In this document: piece after piece, positions 36,201 through 48,200 of the stretch
Layout of the letters: each line of letters starts with the position of its first letter
How positions within the stretch are numbered: the stretch's first letter is position 1
Assembly (NCBI GenBank): GCA_030789695.1
Contig: CM061142.1
Location: 141,641,637-141,705,636 of the forward strand
Reading direction: 5' to 3'
Length of the DNA: 64,000 bases
From: Scilla litardierei
Taxonomy: Eukaryota; Streptophyta; Magnoliopsida; Asparagales; Asparagaceae
The notes under the pieces: generated by a model
Seen by the model: the letters and a program-made list of their open reading frames with translations, nothing else
Told to the model about the DNA's origin: nothing
Database searches by the model: none
Made by a program: the position numbers and the translations under genes

Positions 36201-39200
36201 TCGTCGCCCCCTAAGGTTGGTCGTCGGGCCTTGGCGGCCCCTCCAGCTCCCTCAACTACAACCCCACAGATTTGGGGGTGTTCTTGCCACACACGAGGTT
36301 CGCATGTGCAGCCGCTCAGTTGGATCTCCTCATCAGAGGCGATTGCTTTCCTTGGTTGACGCTTTTCGTTGCCGTGTCGCCTTCGCCAACTTCTTCCTTG
36401 ATCAAATTCGTCTTTGTAGCCACCACATCAGACAGTGGGTGGCTATTCATCTCCAATATTTGTTTCAACCTGGATTTCATCAAAGAAAATATTTCCTCAA
36501 ACTTTTCCTCCAAAGTTTGATGTCATTCCTCCATCATTCTCTTGAGGATCTCTACTTCGCTTTTCAATTTCTCTTCCAAAGTGTCAACTTTTTCCGTTCT
36601 CATTAGGATCGACCGCTCTGTACCAATTTGATAGGATTGGAAATAGAGTTGGAACAAAAAGTTAGGGTTTTATTGAATATCCGTGGAACTATCAAAGATA
36701 CGGCCTTCAATTCGAGGGGAAGGCCAACTCTCCCAAATAACTACTGTTCTAAACTAATATCTATTAATTCTCTCAATGTTCAATATAATCATCCTCAAGA
36801 TCTCTCCCCGCCAATTTATGATAAATCTCTCTGTAATGAGCCACTGTCCAGTAATTACCAACTACCCCTGGCCTAGGGTCTTAGCAGCCCCGAAATTACG
36901 AATCTGCCACTCCGTCCAGAAAATAACGAAACTGCCACGCAGCCCAGAAATTTGGAAATTGCCACTGGCTTGTACCCTTTATATGCGATCCTATCAGAAT
37001 AATGTCACATTAATGATATTCATCTGTTGGGAATCTTGGACTGAATTCAGTAATATTTGATGGCTTGCCTGCTCTTAATAGCATACCATTTTTAATCATT
37101 GATCTGTTTAATGGGGCATTATCTAGCAAGTATCCCCAAGTTCAGGTTTATCTACAATGTACCCTTTAATCGGAAGTGCTTTTGGGATGATCAGCAAAGA
37201 GAGATCTTACAAGCAATGGACCTTAGATGTAAAAGAAATCATTAATAAGCAGACTAGTCAAAAGAGAAGTAAAGTTTGATTAAGATTCCTTCTTGTAGTA
37301 GTTCAGTTTTGGTTTCTAGTAAAGGAAAATGAAAAAAGTTACTTTTCTTGGTTCTTACTTTTATTGGTGCTTAGTGAACCGTGCCCTATCCCAAAATCAA
37401 GGTCTAGTTTGGTTTCAGGTTTGACCACAAGTGCCATTCATGTTCTTTGGTCCAGCCTGTAACATGATGTTTGTCACCTGACCTAATTGGCACGACATGC
37501 AAAATTAGTGAACTTTGCACTATCCCAAAAGTGTTCCTGTATTGTTCCAAAAAACAGGATTTTTTGGTCCCGAGGAGTCCCGTTCCTGCTTACTAAATAA
37601 CCTAGAAGAGAAGCAAGATCCTAGATGTTTTATTGGATTACCAAACTCAAGCCCCCTAGTTACTACCTGGTGATATCGTCTATGGCCACTGTTGTAACTT
37701 TATTCTTGCTTACTCGTTTTTGCTTTTTAAATATTCTCAATTTATTGCATATCTCATTTGCAATATGCAGTTACTGCTACTAATAATGCATCTGATTGTA
37801 AAGGTGGCCCTCTGCACAGGCATAAGTCATCTAGAGTAAATTACTGACCATAATCATGTGCAATGTCCCTTGTGTTTGTGTTTACGAACACATTCATGTA
37901 TGTCATGTATTTAAACGATGCAAGGTATGAATATCCATCGAGTGAAATTACTATTTGGTGGCCTTAATCATGGACCATAATCTCTTCCCCTTTGTGTGCG
38001 TACATGCATGTGCTGGTGTGGTGTGTTTACAAAGACATCAGGCACCCAATGGCCATGAAAAAGTAATATATTTCTATACCATATCTTGCTTTCTATCTTG
38101 ATGTTGATTTATATAGACATGATGTCTGCATAGGCCATGAATACGAATATACTGACCTGAAGCTTAGGCCAATGTACCATATTCCTATGTGCATACATAT
38201 ACTATGAGGTATGTATGGCGAGCCATCAATCCTATTCTATACCCCACCCACACCCCCACACACCCACCTACAGTGATGCCTAATTCCCTACAGCCCCATG
38301 GATTCACCCTCCTGGTCATGTCACCCGATTCGTACGGAGTTCCTCCGTACACCATCCGTATGATAGAAAGCATTGACTTGAATGTTATGAGAAGAAAATG
38401 ATGCGGCGCGGACACGGGAGGTGGAGGCGAGGGCACATGATTCCACAGAGGTGTAGGTCTACCAAAGGAGAAGGCGGCTCGGGTCCACTATGGGCCCGTG
38501 GCAAACTTGTAGTTTCTTGACTACGAAGGGGGGTTGTTTCGTAATTGAACAATGCACTAATTCCCTCCTAAAGCAAGGGCCGGCCGGCCCTAGGAGATTA
38601 TTGACGAATTTGCATGTGTTTTTTTCTTTAGCCCTAGAATATTTTGTGAGTGATTATCTTTCATCTTTAGATTAATTTAGCTCTAGATCTATTACTGTAG
38701 CTAGTGTAGATTGCTTTCAAATCTGCGTTTAGTTATAAAAATCCCATTTTACCTTCCTACTCATAAAAATCCTCTTTTTATCTCTACAAAAAGCCCTAGA
38801 CATATCAATTTGGTATCAGAGCAGTAGATCCATGGCGATGACGCGCACTAAGGAAAAGATTGAACTATTGGAAGAGAAGTTGGAGAAATTTGAGAGCAAA
38901 ATTAGCGAGAAGATCCAAGATGGGAGAAAGGAAGCGGCGGAGCAACTCACGCAGATGACGAAGACCATCCAATAAGATGCCGCGACCAACAAGGTCCAGA
39001 TGATGCAAGAAATAGCGGCGATGATCGCAAAGCTAGATCCCAACAACAAGGAGCCGTCTTTGTCGACAAAGAAGGGAAAAATGTGCTTTTTAACGAAGGG
39101 GTTCTTAAAGATGTCGAAGACGAAAGTCTCTATCCAAGCAAACAACGCGACACGGCGGATCAAGACGACTGGGAGGCCTTCCCGGCCGCCTTCCCACCAC

Positions 39201-42200
39201 GGGGCGGTGCGCCGACCACGGGGGGAGGGGTCGCCCGCCCCTCCGGCAGCATCCGGGGGTTCCACCAAACCCCCAGGAGGGGCGGCCAGCACCGCCCGCC
39301 CCTCCTGGGCCTTCGGCCGCCCTCTGGGGCAGCGACGGAGGCCCACCGGCCCAGATTTGGGGCCAGCAAGCCCCGTCGCCCCCTGGGGGCCCGACAGCCC
39401 CCGTCGCATGCTCCAGCGCCTCAGTGGGCCCAGTTTGGGGCCCGACCAGTTCAGACGCCATCCTTTCGGCCACAGATGGAGCCTTGTGAAGGATTTCAGC
39501 AGCAGGGAGGGCGACAACAACACTTGGGAGGCCCGTTGACTCAGCCCCCACCCTTTGGGGGGTCACAGGAGATTGGAGAGGAGTTCAGGGCACCCCGAGG
39601 GGACACCAATGGACTATGGATATCCACACGGAGATGAGCAGGGAGATTGGCTGTGGGATGGTACAGACAGATGCGCACGTGATCCAGGCGCGGGGTATAT
39701 TCCTGACAGACCACCTATGTTCCAGCCGAGATGCCAGGAGCAGCGGTAGGATAGAGGAGGGTTTGCTGGGAGGGTCGGTTGAGGAAGCTGAAGATGCCCA
39801 TTTTTGAGGGAGGAGACCCGGATGATTGGCTGTACTGAGTGGAGAGATACTTTGAGATGTCGGTGGTTCTAGGGGAGGACTGGCTACGAGCGATTGGAGT
39901 CTGCTTGTAGGGAGGGGCTCTGGGATGGTTCAGGTGGACACATTAGCAGAGGCCTTTTCGTACGTGAGAGGAGTTCACCACCATCCTATTGGAGCGTTTT
40001 GGCGAGGTACATGCCAGGGGAGCATACGAGCGACTGTATGCACTAAAGCAGGATGGGAGCGTCGGGGAGTATATTAAGAAGTTCGAGTCGCTTTGTAGTC
40101 GAGTTTGATGAGTGTAAGGAGAGTCTCTGGAGGGGTGTTTCATGAAGGGGTTGAAGCCCACAATTAGATCCGGATTGAGACAACTGAGACTTACAAATCT
40201 ACGTGATATGATGACATCAGCGAGAATGGTGGAGGACCATGAGGAGACTGAGAAGAGAGCCCGTGGGTCATGGGGAGGTACCGCTTTTAGAGGACAGGCT
40301 CCAGCAGGTGGACAGAGAGCGGCCACTACCTAGGGAGCTACGACAGTTGCAGCAGGCAATATGGACAGGAGAATGGAGCTACGACCAGGAGGGCAGACAC
40401 GGAGGATGACTGAGGCGGAGATTCGGGACAAGCGTGCCAATGGACTGTGCTTTAAATGTGATGAGAAATTTACTCCAGGGTATCGCTGTTGGGATAATGA
40501 ACTATGAGGATGAGGAGAATGATGTGGTCGTACTGGAGGGAGGAGAGGCCGAGGAGCAAGAGCACCAGCACTTGGACCTGACGGAGGTATCCCTCAATTT
40601 TGTGGTGGAGTTCACGTCGAACAACACTATGAAATTGGTGGGACAGGTGGGCGAACAGGATGTGGTGGTGTTGGTCGACAGTATGGCCACCCACAATTTT
40701 GTCTTCAGCAGGGTGGGAGAGCAGAGTCTGCAGCTGAGCGACATCGGGAGATACAGAGTAGTACTGGGAACATAACAGGTGACACATCAGCGAGGTTTCT
40801 CGCGACGTGATCGTTACAGTACAGGGAGTGCAGATTGTTACAGATTTTCTTCCTCTGGAGCTAGGGAGCATATTCGTCATCCTGGGAATGAAATGGCTGC
40901 AGACATTAGGGGAAACCAAAACTAACTAGAAGCTGCTCAGATTGGAGTAACAGGACGGAGGGAGGACAGTGGTATATTAGGGAGACCCTAGATAATGCCG
41001 TTCTTTAGTGTCCTACAAGGCCATGACGCAAGCTATCCACACGGCCGGAGGGGGTTACCTGGTAGAGTTACAGGCAGTGACAGTAGGGAAGCAGAGTGGA
41101 TCAGGCACAGTTGGTGACACTGGAGATATAACAGCTTTTGAGCCAGTACGAGGATGTCTTCCAGATATCGCATGGATTGTCACCACCTAGAGATCATGAG
41201 CACGCCATTGTGTTGCGGGAGGGTGTCTACCATCAGTGTGTGGCCTTATAGATACCACCAGGTGCAGAAGTATGAGATCGAGAGGTTGGTGAGGGACATG
41301 TTACAGGCATGGTGATCCAGCCAATTGTGAGTCCGTTTTCGAGCCCGGTCCTGTTGGTGAAAAATAAAGATGGCAGTTGGAGATTCTGCGTGGACTACAG
41401 AGCCTTGAACAAGGAAACAATGCCTGACAAGTTCCCCATTTCGATGATTGATGAGCTCCTTGACGAGCTCCATGGAGCAACACTATTCTCTAAAATCGAC
41501 CTTAAGTCAAGATATCACCAGATTCGGATGAGGGCGGTTGGCGTGCCTAAGACCGCCTTCAGAACTCACGAGGGGCCCTATGAGTTCCTCGTCATGCCGT
41601 TCGGTTTGATGATTGCTCCGACGACATTCCAGGTCTTGAGAACAAGGTATTTCGACCTTACTTACATAGATTTGTCTTGGTATTTTTCGGTGACATGCTC
41701 ATATACAGTCGTAGTGTGGAGGAGCATGTGGGGCATTTACAGGCAGTTTTACACGAGTTACATGAGCATCAACTTTGTGCCAATAGAAAGAAATGCCTTT
41801 TTGGACAGACACATGCAGACCGAGGAAAATTGCAGCGATGTTAGACTGGCCGCTACCGACCACACTATGGGGCCTGATGGGCTTCTTGGGCCTCACCGAT
41901 ATTACAGGAACTTCGTGCAGGGATATAGCTCGATAGCATGGCCACTGATAGAGTAGTTGAAGGACAGTTTTCAGTGAGGCGAGGAGGCCACCAGGGCATT
42001 TGAGGCCCTAAAGCAGGCGATGATGACCGTGCCAGTGTTAGCGCTACCAAATTTCACTAGGCCTTTTGTGAGACAGCTGCTTCAAGACATGGGTTGGGGG
42101 CGGTGCTGATGCAGGACGGGAGGCCAGTATCGTATTTCAGTAAGACTCTGTCAGCACGAGCCAGACTGAAATTAGTATGTGAGCGAGAATTGATGGTGAT

Positions 42201-45200
42201 TGTGCTTTCCATTCTGAAGTGGCGGTCTTATTTACTCGGGAGGAGATTTATTGTGAGAATTGACCAGAGGAGTTTGAAATATTTATTGGAGCAGCGCATG
42301 GTTACCGAAGAGCATAAAAAATGGCTCTCCAAACTAGTCCATTACGCTTTTGAGATACATTACAGGTCAGGGTTGGAGAAAAAGGCAGCAAATGTGTTGT
42401 CCCACAGAGAGGAGTCGGCATAGGTGGCGGCCATCTCCGTGCCGGCTCTACTAGACTGAGAGCCTTTGGGCAGAGAGATTGTGGCCGACGTGGGTTGGCG
42501 CAGATACGGGAGGCACTGCAGCAGGGCTCAGCAAAATTTCCAGGTTATGCCATGAACAGACGACTGCTTTACCATGGGAGATTGGTGGTACCCCGAGAGT
42601 CCACGCATATTCCGATGATATTTCAGGAGTTTCACGTCAGCTCCATAGGGGGCATTCGGGGATACAACAGACATATATGAGGATGTCTAAGGAGCTTTAC
42701 TGGACAGGTATGAAATGAGACATCGCTAAGATGGTAGCAGAGTGTGACGTCTGTCAGTGTCACAAGTATTTGACAATGGCTCCAGCCGGGCTTCGACAGT
42801 CACTGGCCCTTCCGGAGAGGGTGTGGGAGGACATCCGCATGGATTTCATCGAGGGGCTACCAAGGTCGGCGGACTACAATTCTATACTAGTAGTGGTAGA
42901 CCGCCTCGGCAAGTATGCACACTTCGTGCCATTGAGACATCCCTATACCGTGGTAACTGTAGCTATAGCTTTTATGATGGACGTGGTCCGCTTGCATGGT
43001 TTTCCTGCTTCCATAGCTTCAGATCGCGATAAAGATTAATGAGCAGTTTTGGTAGGAGCTGTTGAAGATACAAGAGACTAAATTAAGGAGGAGCACAGCC
43101 TACTATCCACACAGATGGACAGACCGAGGTGGTGAATAGGAGCGTGGAGACTTATTTGAGGTTTTTTGCTTCGGATTCACCGAAGCAGCGGGCCAGGTGG
43201 TTAGCATGGGCCGAATATTGGTACAACACATCATACCACTCGGCAGCACAGAGTACACCGTTTCGCATTTTGTATGGGCAGGACCCACCCTAGTTGATCC
43301 ATTACAGTAGGGATACCACTCCCGGTTCACAGGTTGAGGAGCATCTAGAGGAGCGGGACAGACATTTGGAGGAGCTGAAAAGACACTGCGGGCCCATCAG
43401 CTTATGAAAACTAAGGCCGATGGACATAGGAGAGATGTACAATTTGCCGTAGGGGATCGTGTGTATCTCAAGCTACGACCTTACAGACAGAAGACACTGG
43501 CCCATAGGAGCAACGAGAAGCTGGTGGCCCGCTACTACGGGCCATTTGAGGTTACTGCTCAAATCGACAAGGTGGCGTATCGCCTGAAGTTACCTGCTAC
43601 ATCCACCATCCACCCAGTATTCTATGTGTCGCAGTTACGTCGAGCAATTGAGGACCGCTCTCTCTCCCACTCTTCCTCCCTCTCTGACGGATGACATGGA
43701 GGTGTTGCTGGAGCCACATGAGCTGACCGGGGTTCGGCAGAACGCTGAAGGGAGGCAAGAAGTGCTAATCTTGCCAGAGGCGCCGGCACGTGATGATGTG
43801 GCACGGGCACGGGAGGTGGAGGTGTGGGCACAGGATTCCACAGAGGTGCGGGTCTACCAAAGGAGAAGGCGTCTCGGGTCCACTACAGGTCCGGGGCAAA
43901 CTTGTAGTTTCTTGACTACGGAGGGGGTTGTTTCGTAATTGAACAATTCACTAATTCCCCCCTAAAGCAAGGGCCGGTCGGCCCCAAGAGATTATCGACG
44001 AATTTGCATGTGAGTTATTTTCCTTAGCCCTAGAATATTTTGTGATTGATTATCTTTCATCTTTAGATTAATTTAGCTCTAGATCTATTATTGTAGCTAG
44101 CGTAGATTGCTTTCAAATCTGCGTTTAATTATAAAAATCCCATTTTTACCTTCCTACTCATAAAAATCCTCTTTTTTTATCTCTAAAAAGGCCCTAGACG
44201 TATCAGAAAGTTGATTATCTAACCATGATGACACAAGAAAAAATTGTTTATAGAAGAAACAAGAAAAACAAAGAAATAATCGAGATTTAAAAAACATATC
44301 CAAGAAATGGATGTGTATGTATGTATGTGTTTGTATATGCATACATATACAATAATGTACATACATGTATATTATATATGCGTTGATACATACCGACTTA
44401 AGCAAACCATGATGACACATGATGTAAGTGGCAAGGGATGTGATGGGATTTGTGGAAGAAGAAAGTTATGAATTTGATAGATTTTTGGGCTCCCACCTTG
44501 ATAATCTAACCATCACTCGCTCGTCTCTAATACAGAGATTTTTCGGACCCCTCGTCCAGGCAACCAAGCCCACTCTAGCACTCCAATGCAAAAACAAAAA
44601 AGCAGAATTTTTATACTACTCTTCATTTCCTAAAAATAAATAAGTTCCAGGCCTTTTTATAGGTTTACAACTTGGCTTTTAAAATTCTCATCCAATGTGG
44701 GATAAAAATTATAAAATAAATAAAAGACTTAAAATAAATAAAAGACTAAAAAAGAATCAAATTCTATCTTAAATAAAATAACTAAAAGACTCAAAATAAA
44801 TAGAATACTCAATGGATTTAAATTCTGTCTCTATCTAAAATCTAAACTAAAAAGACGGTTTGCAATTCAAATTGGATCCATATTATTCTCAATGGTTTCA
44901 GAACTTCATCACCCGACGAATGGTGATAGGAACATCATAATTGGTTAAAAATGAACAGCCCCTTGTAATTAGAGATGACGCATTCACAAACTTTTGAAGT
45001 GTAGCGGGATGTGGATTTGTAGATGAATATCTTCTGAGAAATTGTTTTAAATCATAAAAGATATAAAAGTATATAGAACCTGCTTGTAGGTAGGATATGG
45101 AAGATATGTGATGACAAACTCGATATGCTCAATTTTCTCAAGCGGTGTCTCCAAGCTAAGTGATAGTATTTGATTAAATATGTAGCGTAGACTTTACCCC

Positions 45201-48200
45201 TAAATGTAGATTCATCTCAGGGTTGGGTTCAAATTTAAATTTTGGTATGAATGTAGACATATGCACCAACTTGATATTGGATTCAACATCTGGCTCAAAC
45301 TCATGTTCGACCTACAAAGGTTTTCCCATGCTCGACTCATTAGAGTTCAACCCATTCCAATGAAAAACTTGAATCTTCTTTGGAAAGGATTCAATACAAT
45401 TTTCTTACATTTAAATATGAATGCGTGTATATTTGCCCTTCTAAAACTTGTCACATCTAGGTCGTACAACCAAGATCTTCTTACCAAAATGTGTGCTGCA
45501 TATATGCATATACATTTTTTCTAAGGTTTACTTAGTAATAATATTAACACAACTATCTCTATCACTTATCAATTTGTGTAGGATGTATCTTAATGTTGAA
45601 AAATACTTGTCTTTCGCCAAGCTTCATCTTCAAATATTGTAGGCGGACATATAAAGATATTGTCATGAGCACTAGATTCACATAGATTTTTATTTGCATC
45701 AATAGTATTTTCAGGTGCACACACTTTTCCAATCATTCTTTCTTTCAGATTATACAATATAAAAGATGAATAGGTTCATTGTTGGTGTCTATGCATACTT
45801 GTTTGATTTGGCTTAAATGGAATTGAATTTGGACTGAAAATGGCTCCAAAATCTTCAAAATAGCAAGATCACGTAAAATTCCAACAAAAATGATAAAAAA
45901 AAGTAAAGATTATCAAGTCAGGCTATGCTGTCAGCGACACGGTTAACGACTAGGTTGAGCTGTTGACTTGTTAATGCGACTCAGCTCGAGCTGGTCTTGG
46001 GTCGGCTCGGGTAGATCTTGATCCAAGCTGATGACCAATATTGGCTTAGGCAGACTCTATCGGCTCGGTACGGCTTGGGTTGGCTCGTTACCGAGTCGAT
46101 TTAGTCGGTTGAGCCGATGAACAATGTCAGCTTAGTTCAGTTGAGTTAAATAGTATTGATGGTTGAGGTTGGCTCGGCTCCTTGGTGCAGCTCGATGGCA
46201 GAAAATGCTCACCGAAACGGTTAATGTGGCAGATTAGCGTTGATGGTTTTTTTGGTCAAATTCACTCCACTAATGTTCTTTGTTGAATCGGGTTGCTGTG
46301 TGTTTGCCTTGCTGTGGCACACCTGAAGGATGGGTTGTTAGAGGCTGTCGTTGTCAGACGCGGTAGTGTCTTCAACAAAACTCAGTGAAGCTGACGGTGG
46401 GGGTGGCAGAAGACAATGTCATATGTATCGGAGCATTGAGATGGTGGCAATGGGTCTCTTGAATGCTATTGGTGGCATCAGCTTGGTCCCGGGGCGACAA
46501 CGGATGAGGGCGGTGGCAGAGTTAGGTTTTGGGGGTTAGTTTTTTCTTCCTCTTTCTCTTTTTTCTGTTTCTTATCTTTATTTTTTTAAAAAAATTTCTT
46601 TGTTTTTTCCTTTGAATTTTTAATTCCTCTCTTTATTTTAATATTTTAAGCTCTTTTAAATTTTTTGAACTCTTTTTTGATCTTTTAAAAATATATCCTT
46701 TTTCGATTCTAAAAATTCATAAAGACAAGAATATGATAATGAAAAAAAAGGAAAAGAAATGATACAATTTTTTTGGATCTTTGATCTAAAACTTAACTAA
46801 AAGAAAAAAGAGGGTTTTAAAGATGAAAAAAGAAAAAAAATTGACAAATGATGTTTTGGCTTTGATACCAGTTTGACACAAAACAAAAGAGGAAAGCCAT
46901 GTCGAGATTTAGTGAAAAAGAAAGTTAAATATTTGATAACTTTTTGGGCCTTGCACTATAGTGATCTAACGATCACCGATTCGCACCCTTCGCATGTGGA
47001 GATTTTTTGGAGCACTTGCCACTTGCCAGGCAGCCAAACACACTTTCACACCCCCAATGCAAAAGTTTTGATTTTTCTGGAGTTTACACCAAAGTTTCTA
47101 TTTAACTCTTTACAGTCAAAAACTAAACCAACTAAATAAGTTTTTGATCTTTTAATATGTTTACAACTTGGCTGTCAAAATTCTCCTCCAATATGGGATA
47201 CAAATTTTAAAATAACTACACAACTTAAAAATAATTAAAAGATTCAAAAGGACTTAAACTCATCCTAAATAAAATAATCAAAAAGTTCAAAATAACTTGA
47301 ATACTCAATGGACTCGTATCTAATCTCTATCGAAAATCTAAAATAAAAAGACTCTATTTGAAATTCAAATTGGATCTCTATCACATGACCCCTGACCTGA
47401 CCATAACACGGACCGAAATAGCGTAGACTATCCCTACCTACCCGTACCACGTGTCGCTTAAAGGAACGTATCACATACCTGCACCCGTACCATGTATCGA
47501 AGCGTACTATAAACTAGATGACACTGTACCCACATACCCAACCTAAAAACTGGCAATGGAAAAAAGGAAAACAACTTTGCATGTGCCTTTTGTGTTTGGA
47601 ATTTATTTATGTATTTATTTCTTATGTTTGTGTTAGTAGGTGCATGTGTGTTGCGCTTTAGTGCTGGTACTTGAGGGGATATGTTTTTTATTTTATGTGG
47701 CATAACATAAGATGTTGTCTAGAAAATGCTATTATTACGGAGAACATGTTATGATTTATGGGACATGATATATATCCGTAAATGATTTTCCTGTTTTTTG
47801 TTTTAAGCAATGATATAATATCGTATTAACTGCTAGTTTTGGTCTAAGTTTGCTTGAATGTAGTTTTATACTCTAGCTATAAAATATATATGCTGGAAAA
47901 ACATGCTATATTTACTTTTGATGCTCTATCTTACCATGAAAAATGTAGCATGAATTATGATTGTTTTAATAGTTTATATAGAAAATAGATCATGGTTGAA
48001 TTAATTTCACAAGTTTATTTTCAGCAATGTTTGGCATTAAAATTATTATAACATTTTAAAGTGATAAGTGGATTATTTTACTGTAGGTTCCTCGAGTGAT
48101 CAAATAATGAAACCATAGAAGTTTACACATATTTAATTTGGTATTGGATTAAAGAGCAAAAAACAAAATCAGTTAAAAGCTTGCAATTGTTTTCATTAAT

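Larger units (their letters stand above)
27552..36996 (-). mobile_element. Gag-only Ty3/gypsy LTR retrotransposon (element 4, TR-GAG-like), carrying a nested hAT
   Basis: LTRs have TGATAGGAT...ATCCTATCA-type ends and a perfect target duplication GAATA (27547..27551 and 36997..37001). The 5' LTR is 36629..36996 and the 3' LTR 27552..34866, the latter split by a hAT at 27744..34686. The primer site TGGTACAGAGC lies left of the 5' LTR. The internal region is only about 1.75 kb and encodes a decayed Gag but no protease, RT or integrase. That matches the published TR-GAG class of non-autonomous elements. The LTRs differ visibly (well over 10 percent), so the insertion is old. Confidence 0.88.
38399..44205 (+). 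mobile_element. Ty3/gypsy LTR retrotransposon (element 5), decayed
   Basis: 5' LTR 38399..38807 and 3' LTR 43794..44205, both TGATG...TATCA. Flanks GAAAA (38394..38398) and GAAAG (44206..44210) make a target duplication with one mismatch. The primer site follows the 5' LTR. The order protease, RT, RNase H, integrase is Ty3/gypsy, and the Gag resembles that of element 4. The LTRs differ by several percent by eye. Many stops and shifts show it is dead. Confidence 0.9.
44413..47383 (-). mobile_element. Non-coding LTR retrotransposon (element 6, LARD-like)
   Basis: The two LTRs, about 44413..44891 and 46874..47383, both begin TGACACA and share blocks such as 'gtttacaacttggct.t.aaaattct' and 'caattcaaattggatc'. 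The target duplication CATGA is exact (44408..44412 and 47384..47388). A primer site beside the right LTR puts it on the minus strand. The internal 2 kb has no recognisable coding sequence, as in large retrotransposon derivatives. LTR divergence is high (roughly 20 percent or more), so it is old. The inner end of the left LTR is uncertain by about ten bases. Confidence 0.85.

Noticed and set aside
39000..39640. Several overlapping long frames in the GC-rich block of element 5
   Set aside because: All frames of the Pro/Gly-rich gag linker stay open because of high GC content; they do not represent extra genes.
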